A stretch of 37,414 bases of DNA from the IMG/VR virus record IMGVR_UViG_3300029319_006113, positions 1 through 37,414 of that record. The stretch is one strand, 5' to 3'. A program made the position numbers and the translations under genes. The stretch is from a virus. The notes beneath the pieces were generated by a model. That model was given only the letters and a program-made list of their open reading frames with translations. It had not been told where the DNA came from and ran no database searches. Positions 32,932-37,414 of the stretch are shown here, in pieces (position 1 is the stretch's first letter; each line of letters opens with the position of its first letter).

Positions 32932-33777
32932 TCATTTTTCCTGATCACACTCCACAATCAATCGACCGAGGAAGTGTGCTACCTGGGGCACCACGGCATT
33001 TCCGAGCGCCTTCAATCTATCTTTGTCCATTCTTGTGGGAAGCCCATCAAGTGCTCTACGAATGCCGGGTTCAAATGCCCACTGACTTGCTCCAACGCTC
33101 CCCCGGAACTCTCGAAGCCCTTCTCTTGCTTTGGCAAAAGGCTCAAGTCCAAGGCTGGAACCTTGCACTGGGCCTCGAAGGGGCTCTTGCCACCGTTCAG
33201 CATCATCCGAGCCTCGCGGTGCGTCATCTCTCCCGCAAGAATCTTCTCTCGATACGCTCGAACATTGCCCTCGCAGGGGCGCATCGGTGACGCCGTTGGC
33301 GTCGGCCAAGGTCGCGACGATAAAAATTCGGGCTCGAAAGTGCGGCGCTCCAACGGCTGAAGCCGGAATAACAGACCACCATGCATCATACCCGAGTGCG
33401 TCAAGGCCTCGCATGACTGTAGGTCCTCCCCTTCGACAGAGGGCTGCGACGTTTTCGAGCAGGACCCATCGGGGCTTCGTTGCTTTGATGCATCGCTCGA
33501 CTTCTGGCCAGAGCCATCTCTCGTCTCGTTCTCCGAGACGCAGTCCTGCGTTGCTGGCTGGTTGGCAGGGGAATCCTGCTGAAACAACGTCAACTGGCTC
33601 GACTCCTGTCCAATCCACTTGCTTGACATCTTCGTATCTCCTCGCGTTCGGCCAGTGCTTGGCCAGCACCTTGCGGCAGAATGAGTCCTTCTCGACCTGC
33701 CAAACCGTCTCCATTCCTGCTCGTTCGAGCCCTAGGTCAATGCCACCGATTCCTGCAAACAGACTCCCGACCTTCAT
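32932..33777 (-). CDS. dcm: DNA C5-cytosine methyltransferase
   Basis: This 281-residue enzyme transfers a methyl group from SAM to C5 of cytosine in DNA. Motif I is SLFAGIGGIDLGLE (5-18), motif IV GFPCQPAS with the catalytic Cys71, motif VI LLENV (about 106-110), motif VIII HFRARIFIV (146-154), and the late motif LKALGNAVVPQVA (about 257-269) closes the fold. The target-recognition segment is short, as in many phage enzymes. ATG 33777 overlaps the upstream gene's stop (ATGA); an upstream start at 33813 is unlikely. About 73% of the gene (33012-33629) also encodes a second frame. It may protect phage DNA from restriction, alongside the 7-deazaguanine system. Confidence 0.92.
   Translation of the reverse strand: MKVGSLFAGIGGIDLGLERAGMETVWQVEKDSFCRKVLAKHWPNARRYEDVKQVDWTGVEPVDVVSAGFPCQPASNAGLRLGERDERWLWPEVERCIKATKPRWVLLENVAALCRRGGPTVMRGLDALGYDAWWSVIPASAVGAPHFRARIFIVATLADANGVTDAPLRGQCSSVSREDSCGRDDAPRGSDDAERWQEPLRGPVQGSSLGLEPFAKAREGLREFRGSVGASQWAFEPGIRRALDGLPTRMDKDRLKALGNAVVPQVAHFLGRLIVECDQEK
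33012..33629 (-). CDS. protein encoded in an alternative frame within the methyltransferase gene
   Basis: A 205-codon frame runs in the +1 phase of the methyltransferase, from its residue 50 to 255. GAGGAG (33638-33643) lies 8 nt before its ATG. The sequence is not shadow-like: SCSKTSQ, then a SGMMHGGLLFRLQPLERRT segment, WPTPTAS, and finally HLNPAFVEHLMGFPQEW. From memory these match a recurring phage protein family (pattern SGMMRNG, LPPLVRRT, WPTPTA, LNP-WVEWLMGFP), seen beside or fused to Dcm-like enzymes. The role is unknown; it may be a partner or specificity factor of the methyltransferase. The overlap itself is certain, the expression inferred. Confidence 0.65.
   Translation of the reverse strand: MSSKWIGQESSQLTLFQQDSPANQPATQDCVSENETRDGSGQKSSDASKQRSPDGSCSKTSQPSVEGEDLQSCEALTHSGMMHGGLLFRLQPLERRTFEPEFLSSRPWPTPTASPMRPCEGNVRAYREKILAGEMTHREARMMLNGGKSPFEAQCKVPALDLSLLPKQEKGFESSGGALEQVSGHLNPAFVEHLMGFPQEWTKID
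33638..33643 (-). promoter_or_regulatory. Shine-Dalgarno site for the nested gene
   Basis: GAGGAG (plus-strand CTCCTC) lies 8 nt before the ATG at 33629, inside methyltransferase codons for Ala-Arg-Arg-Tyr. It is as strong as the sites of neighbouring genes and decides the start of the nested frame. Confidence 0.6.
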
Positions 33778-34004
33778 GGTTTCACCATGACCGTGATCCG
33801 AGTAAATTGACACGTTATGATGTCCCCGGCGCTGGATTTTGCTAGCCGGTCCATCAGGAAAAACTCCTCGTTTTGGTCGAAGTCAAAACCCCATTCCTCG
33901 GAGTCGAAGCAGTCTGAAAACTTCTCCTTAGCCTCCTCCAGTGTCAGTGTCTCTGACTCGTGGCCGTCATATGGCCACTCGAATTTCAAGATGATGCCTT
34001 CCAT
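33774..34004 (-). CDS. acidic hypothetical protein (76 aa)
   Basis: The product has 76 residues and is very acidic in its middle (ESETLTLEEAKEKFSDCFDSEEWGFDFDQNEEFFLMD). GGGAG precedes ATG 34004 and the leader is nearly identical to that at 34728. The stop overlaps the methyltransferase start (ATGA), so the two are coupled. The acidity could make it a DNA mimic, but that is speculation. Confidence 0.5.
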   Translation of the reverse strand: MEGIILKFEWPYDGHESETLTLEEAKEKFSDCFDSEEWGFDFDQNEEFFLMDRLAKSSAGDIITCQFTRITVMVKP

Positions 34005-34010
34005 CTCACG

Positions 34011-34035
34011 CTCCCTTGCCTCCCGGCTGTTAGTT
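34011..34035 (-). repeat. start-associated leader repeat, type 1 (copy A)
   Basis: This 25-nt stretch runs from the last codon of the preceding gene through its stop to the Shine-Dalgarno site of the next. It matches 34735-34759 at 23 of 25 bases. Within it, GCC-GGGA-GGC (plus 34018-34027) can fold to a 3-bp stem with a GNRA-type loop. Confidence 0.75.
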
Positions 34036-34275
34036 TGCCAGTCTCTTGGCCCACACGGCCCGCTCGATTGCCTCAATGCTTGCCGCAGTGAGCCCAGGCC
34101 ACTCCGAAAACCCACTGTAGTAGTCCGCATAGCGGTGGCGCACCGGACACGTCACCTTGCCGAGTGAGAACATTACCTTCTTGTACTCGCTCAGGCCCTC
34201 GAACCACTTCTCGAATAGGATCGTGTACGTGAGTCTCACTTGGTCCTTCGTCATGCACGTAATCTCTCTGTCCAT
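34030..34275 (-). CDS. hypothetical protein (81 aa)
   Basis: The product has 81 residues, with AGGAGGACAAG before the ATG. It reads as strand-helix mixtures (QVRLTYTILFEKWFEGLSEYKKVMFSLGKV) and ends in a helical run (GLTAASIEAIERAVWAKRLAN). The end forms part of a repeated leader (last codon AAC, stop TAA). No family is recognised. Confidence 0.5.
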   Translation of the reverse strand: MDREITCMTKDQVRLTYTILFEKWFEGLSEYKKVMFSLGKVTCPVRHRYADYYSGFSEWPGLTAASIEAIERAVWAKRLAN

Positions 34276-34344
34276 CTTGTCCTCCTGCCCTTTCTTAAGG
34301 ACCTGTGGATGTGTCCGATTTCGAACTTTCTTAATCTCCCGCAG

Positions 34345-34375
34345 GGCTCCCCCTCTCCTCCGAAGAGAGAGAGCC
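34345..34375 (-). other. long hairpin with UUCG loop
   Basis: Read leftward, GGCTC and GAGCC close an interior stem of CT-repeats around a TTCG loop (plus CGAA at 34361-34364). It lies in the 109-nt gap downstream of the 50-residue gene. There is no following T run, so a terminator is possible but a processing or stability element fits as well. Confidence 0.4.
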
Positions 34376-34384
34376 GGACGATGA

Positions 34385-34537
34385 TCAAGACTTCTTAGTG
34401 CCCACTGTGATCGATCCGTTCGCGATCATTCGATCTACCTCGTAGACCATCAGTTGGTAGGGCATAGGCAGCACGTACTGGTAGTGCCGTATAGCCTCGT
34501 CTCGGGTCTCGTAGTGCTCTGTCGCTATAAAGTCCAT
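34385..34537 (-). CDS. hypothetical protein (50 aa)
   Basis: A 50-codon frame is preceded by AAGGAGGTGGAGT, one of the best ribosome sites in the array. Its ATG overlaps the upstream gene's stop (TGATG). The sequence is helical and charged (TEHYETRDEAIRHYQYVL, then MPYQLMVYEVDRMIANGSI). It is too short to classify. Confidence 0.5.
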   Translation of the reverse strand: MDFIATEHYETRDEAIRHYQYVLPMPYQLMVYEVDRMIANGSITVGTKKS

Positions 34538-34728
34538 CACTCCACCTCCTTGTAGACTCCAATCAAATCCCCTCTCGAATTAATTTTGACCGTGCATATA
34601 GGGTCAGAGCTACCTGGAGGAGTGCCCTGTCGGTCGATTGTCACGGTTATGTTTGCATAACAATGCTCGATGCAACTGCTCAACTCAACGGCACACTTTT
34701 TCATTTTCTCTAGTTGCGCCTCGGTCAT
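34537..34728 (-). CDS. small Cys-containing hypothetical protein (63 aa)
   Basis: The product has 63 residues. ATG 34728 is chosen for its AAAGGAGAGAGCG leader; a longer frame from 34923 would re-read the neighbour. The protein holds four cysteines in non-CxxC spacing (KKCAVELSSCIEHC and later ICTVKI) and ends with two strands. It overlaps the 50-residue gene by 1 nt. Function unknown. Confidence 0.5.
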   Translation of the reverse strand: MTEAQLEKMKKCAVELSSCIEHCYANITVTIDRQGTPPGSSDPICTVKINSRGDLIGVYKEVE

Positions 34729-34734
34729 CGCTCT

Positions 34735-34759
34735 CTCCTTTGCCTCCCGGCTGCTAGTT
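34735..34759 (-). repeat. start-associated leader repeat, type 1 (copy B)
   Basis: Second copy of the 25-nt leader (23 of 25 matches to 34011-34035). It contains the same GCC-GGGA-GGC mini-hairpin (plus 34742-34751). A related, more diverged copy with GCCC-ACA-GGGC lies before the gene starting at 34972 (plus 34973-34996). Confidence 0.75.
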
Positions 34760-34972
34760 GAAAATTGCTTCTGCTTCGCTCGTGCGGATCTTGGATCCGT
34801 TCTCCTGCCACAGTTCCCCGGCCTCTCCAAGGGTGTTGGCCAAGACGAAGAACTCCGCTTGGTATCCCCCGTAGCCAGTAACCTGTACGGCGTATAGCCC
34901 GATCCGGCTGTCCTCTGTTCCAATTCGCTCGTCTTTCATCGTTCCCATAAACTTGATTTGCTTGATCTCCAC
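34754..34972 (-). CDS. hypothetical protein (72 aa)
   Basis: The product has 72 residues with GTG start 34972 after AGGGAGAGAGCG. It is a compact alpha-beta candidate (KQIKFMGTMKDERIGTEDSRIGLYAVQVTGYGGYQAEFFVLANTLGEAGELWQEN). Its last codon and stop begin the type 1 leader of the next gene. No family recognised; small size and neighbours suggest a host-interaction factor. Confidence 0.5.
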   Translation of the reverse strand: MEIKQIKFMGTMKDERIGTEDSRIGLYAVQVTGYGGYQAEFFVLANTLGEAGELWQENGSKIRTSEAEAIFN

Positions 34973-35026
34973 CGCTCTCTCCCTTGCCCTGTGGGCTGTT
35001 ATTCTCTCTGGCTCCCATCGTCAGGC

Positions 35027-35044
35027 CCCGGCAACCACGCCGGG
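35027..35044 (-). other. GC hairpin in intergenic stretch
   Basis: CCCGGC and GCCGGG form a 6-bp stem around AACCAC in the gap between 34973 and 35067. A smaller ACGCC/GGCGT palindrome lies at 35048-35061. No T run follows on either strand, so the role is open. Confidence 0.3.
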
Positions 35045-35067
35045 ACGACGCCCGTAGGCGTTTCGGG

Positions 35068-35649
35068 TTAGAGTACAGGCCCCACCGTTCCGGCCATGTA
35101 GAACTGCCCGCATGGGGAGCGCTTAAAAACCTCGAAGGATGGCTTGTAGCCTCTCTCCCAAAGATCGAGGCTTCCAGTTGCCCCAGTCCATCCGCCACCA
35201 TAGGCCCAATCAAACTCCAGAAGGCCTAGCTGGTGCCAATGTTCGCCGTAGTGCGCCCAATCCCCAGCCTGCAGTTCGCTGTCACTGTATCCGAAATCAT
35301 ACTGGTAGCCCTTTGTCATAGTTTCCGCCGTGCGTAATGGCTTCCACTTGTTGTCCGTTGTAACTTGGAAGCAGAACTCAGCCCCTTGATATGTTGCCCT
35401 GTGTGTCGTCTCCATCTCTCGATCCTCCTGCCCTTCGGGCCGCTTGACCTTGTTTAGGGCTTTCCGGGCGCACTCCGTATCACAGACGACACGGTTGACT
35501 ACTCCCGCTTGAACCCTCACGGGCTTGTACGGCCAGATCCCGCACTCCTCACACTGGGAGGGTTCCCAACTCCGGCGAATGCGGAACCCCTTGCAGCCCT
35601 CTTCCTCTAACTCGCTCTGGATTCTTCGTTCTTTCGTGTAGTTTTCCAT
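35068..35649 (-). CDS. two-part hypothetical protein (193 aa) with internal start
   Basis: The 193-residue frame looks composite. Residues 1-70 contain CEEC (about 33-36) and a later CDTEC, suited to zinc binding. Residues 79-193 are Trp/Tyr/Gly-rich (YQYDFGYSDSELQAG, WHQLGLLEFDWAYGGGWTGATG). Between them the frame passes through a sequence that is otherwise an intergenic leader: a 23-nt copy of the gene's own leader with a ribosome site and ATG at 35415. A 115-residue protein may therefore also be made. It may be a fusion of two genes by loss of a stop. Confidence 0.55.
   Translation of the reverse strand: MENYTKERRIQSELEEEGCKGFRIRRSWEPSQCEECGIWPYKPVRVQAGVVNRVVCDTECARKALNKVKRPEGQEDREMETTHRATYQGAEFCFQVTTDNKWKPLRTAETMTKGYQYDFGYSDSELQAGDWAHYGEHWHQLGLLEFDWAYGGGWTGATGSLDLWERGYKPSFEVFKRSPCGQFYMAGTVGPVL
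35411..35433 (-). repeat. start-associated leader repeat, type 2 (internal copy)
   Basis: These 23 nt are identical to 35645-35667 and include AGGAGG, spacer and ATG. Directly upstream (in gene direction) GCCC-GAA-GGGC can form a small hairpin (plus 35430-35440). Here the repeat is in frame inside a longer reading frame. Confidence 0.85.
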
Positions 35650-35667
35650 CTCTCGATCCTCCTGCCC
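35645..35667 (-). repeat. start-associated leader repeat, type 2 (first copy)
   Basis: This is the 23-nt leader of the 193-residue frame, identical to 35411-35433. GCCC-GCGA-GGGC (plus 35664-35675) forms a 4-bp stem with a GNRA loop overlapping the leader. Further upstream GGCGGG (35684-35689) and CCCGCC (35701-35706) form another 6-bp stem. Confidence 0.85.
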
Positions 35668-35717
35668 TCGCGGGCTAAAATGCGGCGGGATGATAGGGGA
35701 CCCGCCTTTCCCCGTGG

Positions 35718-36593
35718 CTATGCAGCCGCCTTACGTCCCGTCCACATGGGCAGTGCGCTTGTCTTCTTCCGGTCCTGTCCATAATTGTGGTTGATTACTA
35801 CCGTGGCGTTCCCGCTCTTACCGTCGCATGGTCGCAGGCAACCGGTACACTTTCCGCTCTTCCCTTGCGCCTTGCGATCCTGCTTGAAACAGAGGGAGAA
35901 TGCGTCGTCTACCTCCGTGACACCGTCGCCCAGTACGTGGAACGGGGACCACCCTTTTTTGATCGCATCGTGCGCGGGACCGTATGCGTCGTCCGGCGTC
36001 GACTGTGTGGACAGTTGGTGTGTCCCCTGTAGCCAAGGCGCGTTTGGTTGATGAGTATACCCAAACCACTTCCATTCCCGCGGCCGGCTAGCAACAAAGG
36101 ATTCTAGCGTGTTCCAATCTTCCTCTTTGAGCATACCTGCGTCCCCGGCAACCATGGACCGGATCCGCTCGATTCCTTCGGCCCCGGCATCGTCTAGCAT
36201 GGAAGCGAAACCATCAAAGTCCCAGCCTAGACCGTCGATATCATCCTCTGCATTGATGCAATGCGTTGCCGGTTGTCCGGCGTTCTGGATATTCCGTTGC
36301 ACGTAGCACGGCTGGTGTCCGATCTTGTTGGCGATCTCTTTTGATCGCAAGGGGCAATGGCCACAGACCACAGAGATTACGGAGTCCATTAGTTGCACGT
36401 AAAGCTTGGCCACGGCCGAGATATGCGCCTTCATTCCTCGCAGCTTCTCACGCATCACAAGGTAGACGGTGAGCGGCACAAGCGTTAGGGATACGACGTC
36501 ACCGGTCCCCTCATTTCCGCCTATTGTGGCCATGAGTGCCACCGGATCTCCGTTCCTGTTTTCAAGTTTCGAGATCGTTCGTGTTCGTTTCAT
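35718..36593 (-). CDS. Cys-rich conserved phage protein, DUF7227-like (unknown function)
   Basis: The product has 291 residues. About residues 77-99 read CGHCPLR, then HQPCYVQ. Near the C-terminus KCTGCLRPCDGKSGNATVVI follows FSLCFKQDR. This spacing of an early CxxC-P-x-R/CYV and a late CxxC-C-x-G matches a family I recall from phages as DUF7227, whose function is not known. A role with a metal or iron-sulphur centre is plausible from the cysteines. ATG 36593 has GGGAG upstream and is preferred to 36632. It is the largest gene at the right end. Confidence 0.6.
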   Translation of the reverse strand: MKRTRTISKLENRNGDPVALMATIGGNEGTGDVVSLTLVPLTVYLVMREKLRGMKAHISAVAKLYVQLMDSVISVVCGHCPLRSKEIANKIGHQPCYVQRNIQNAGQPATHCINAEDDIDGLGWDFDGFASMLDDAGAEGIERIRSMVAGDAGMLKEEDWNTLESFVASRPREWKWFGYTHQPNAPWLQGTHQLSTQSTPDDAYGPAHDAIKKGWSPFHVLGDGVTEVDDAFSLCFKQDRKAQGKSGKCTGCLRPCDGKSGNATVVINHNYGQDRKKTSALPMWTGRKAAA

Positions 36594-36637
36594 TGTCCTT
36601 GTCTCCCGTTGTTGTTGGTTCGGTCCTTCCATGGTGC

Positions 36638-36654
36638 CCCCGTGCGAGACGGGG
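36638..36654 (-). other. GC hairpin between genes
   Basis: CCCCGT and ACGGGG form a 6-bp stem with a 5-nt loop. It lies between the stop at 36674 and the start at 36593. No T run follows, so it is more likely a stability or processing element than a terminator. Confidence 0.35.
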
Positions 36655-36673
36655 ACACGAGCAAGGGCGGAAC

Positions 36674-36859
36674 CTAGTCTTCGATATGGTATCGCCCGTC
36701 TTCGTCGATGCTTAGACGCTCGTCCGGTACATCAGGCGGGCCGATGTGAATCTCTCCGCGTTGGCACTTGTCCCGGACGGTCTCCGCGTCCGTCCCGTAT
36801 TGCCGGTAATATTTCACCGCATCTTGCATGCTCAAAAAGTGCGCTGTTCCCGTTCTCAT
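36674..36859 (-). CDS. small acidic hypothetical protein (61 aa)
   Basis: This 61-residue protein follows GGAAGAAGGACA. It has a helical start (AHFLSMQDAVKYYRQYGTDAETVRDKCQRG) and an acidic end with PPDVPDERLSIDEDGRYHIED, which reads like a small MerR/excisionase-type winged fold (helix, turn, then GEI...GRY). That resemblance is weak. The leader carries CCC-GAAA-GGG, a mini-hairpin with a GNRA loop. Confidence 0.45.
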   Translation of the reverse strand: MRTGTAHFLSMQDAVKYYRQYGTDAETVRDKCQRGEIHIGPPDVPDERLSIDEDGRYHIED

Positions 36860-36886
36860 TGTCCTTCTTCCTTTCCCTTTCGGGTG

Positions 36887-37105
36887 TTATTGTTTCGCTG
36901 CTATCAAGACGCCGCTTTCGATTCGTACCCGTTCGGATAGGTCCGCGAATGCGCTTTCCCTTGTGACCCCGCGTCCAAGTGGAGTCCCTTTGATCTCGGT
37001 AGGCTGCGGCCACTTTATCTCAGCGTGTACTTGGCTATACTTTGTTCCGTCCATCCTGTATCCGTTTTGGACCCTGTACTCTACCTGCACTTTCACCACT
37101 TCCAT
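36887..37105 (-). CDS. hypothetical protein (72 aa), first gene of the leftward array
   Basis: The product has 72 residues from ATG 37105 (GAGGAAAA before it). GTG 37165 would give 92 residues but has a poor ribosome site. The sequence is beta-rich (VVKVQVEYRVQNGYRMDGTKYSQVHAEIKW) and ends in a helix (RESAFADLSERVRIESGVLIAAKQ). It is the promoter-proximal gene if the promoter at 37223-37249 is real, so it may be expressed earliest. Confidence 0.5.
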   Translation of the reverse strand: MEVVKVQVEYRVQNGYRMDGTKYSQVHAEIKWPQPTEIKGTPLGRGVTRESAFADLSERVRIESGVLIAAKQ

Positions 37106-37222
37106 TTTTCCTCGCAATCGGGCCACCTTATCAGGCACCCGGTGTGTTCTGTTTTTCGCTCCCACCTCTCTTATATATCTATATATAAAACGCCTACGGA
37201 ATTATTGTTCTAAGTTACTGAA

Positions 37223-37249
37223 ATTATAGGCACTAAAAAACCTTGACAG
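37223..37249 (-). promoter_or_regulatory. putative leftward promoter
   Basis: Read leftward, TATAAT (37223-37228) is a perfect -10. CTGTCA (37244-37249) matches 4 of 6 of the -35 consensus with a short 15-nt spacer. AT-rich sequence (TATATATAGATATATAAGAG) follows before the first gene. It would drive the leftward array. The same region on the other strand shows TTGACA (37243-37248) without a good -10. Confidence 0.4.
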
Positions 37250-37278
37250 GATTTTGAAAGAGAACGCCTAGCGCCTGT

Positions 37279-37322
37279 TTTTTGCTAAGTCCCCGCGTAT
37301 AGGGGAGTAGATATAGCAAAAA
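37279..37322. promoter_or_regulatory. inverted repeat at the right edge
   Basis: TTTTTGCTA (37279-37287) and TAGCAAAAA (37314-37322) are perfect 9-bp arms. Inside them CCCC and GGGG form a second stem. The element is in the non-coding end (37166-37414), where I see no gene. It could be an operator for a dimeric regulator, an attenuator, or an origin-like structure. Confidence 0.35.
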
Positions 37323-37414
37323 TCAGAATCGATGCGGGGAGAGCTAAAAGGGTAGAGAGTGTAGGGATATTGAGGGCGGAGGGTATGGAGTGGGGAGAAT
37401 TGGTTGAATAGGTT

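Noticed and set aside
33131-33790. 219-codon plus-strand frame opposite the methyltransferase
   Set aside because: Arg/Ser/Pro-rich composition typical of an antisense shadow, no ribosome site, and the region already carries two minus-strand frames.
34725-35213. 162-codon minus-strand frame covering 34754-34972 in another phase
   Set aside because: Arg/Gly-rich shadow sequence that ignores the leader and start at 34972 and runs through the hairpin gap; unlike the nested frame in dcm it shows no family motif.
36469-36966. 165-codon plus-strand frame across two leftward genes
   Set aside because: Antisense to the DUF7227-like gene and its neighbour and to their hairpin leaders; Arg/Ser-rich with no support.
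1-37414. CRISPR array, insertion sequence or integrase/attachment site
   Set aside because: No regularly spaced repeats, transposase or recombinase motifs were seen; the only repeats are short leaders at gene starts.

Overview
The window reads as a tailed-phage genome, or nearly all of one, of about 37.4 kb. It shows a terminase, portal, scaffold, HK97-type major capsid protein, short-tail proteins, a set of candidate DNA-ejection proteins and an endolysin. There are no long tape-measure or contractile-tail genes, so a podovirus-like particle is the best reading. No integrase, tRNA gene, rRNA, insertion sequence, CRISPR array or phage RNA polymerase was seen, and the intrinsic-type terminators suggest host RNA polymerase is used. 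The host cannot be named from the sequence; bases are roughly balanced and Shine-Dalgarno sites are strong throughout, so the host is bacterial.

Positions 1-29546 are read rightward. First comes a DNA-modification cassette: QueE, QueC and a DpdA-like base-exchange enzyme, followed by a small helix-turn-helix protein. Next are a YqaJ-like exonuclease and a RecT annealing protein, then a replication protein, a DnaC-like helicase loader and a small protein with an SSB-like acidic tail. The packaging and virion block follows: candidate small terminase, large terminase, a Gly-rich protein, portal, scaffold, major capsid, two small beta-rich proteins, an adaptor, a large tail-hub-like protein, a beta-helix protein, three beta-rich proteins, two Gln/coiled-coil proteins, a 2070-residue giant and finally a GH25 endolysin. 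Stop-start overlaps of 1-14 nt are common, with three much longer overlaps between 4.5 and 6.5 kb.

Positions 29543-37105 are read leftward. A small virion-like protein and a holin-like protein converge on the endolysin. Upstream of them, behind a strong terminator, lies an array of small genes that includes a ribbon-helix-helix protein, an XRE-type regulator, a zinc-ribbon miniprotein, a 28-residue membrane peptide and a C5-cytosine methyltransferase. A second, strongly supported reading frame lies inside the methyltransferase gene. About 250 bases at the right edge look non-coding and hold a possible leftward promoter. If the molecule is circular or circularly permuted, this would be the divergent control region between the two arms.

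Three observations stand out. A 205-codon frame nested in the methyltransferase gene has its own ribosome site and motifs I associate with a known phage family. The queE-queC-dpdA cassette is bounded by direct repeats that end exactly on start codons, so recombination could remove it cleanly. Many leftward small genes share repeated leaders, each with a miniature hairpin just before the Shine-Dalgarno site.
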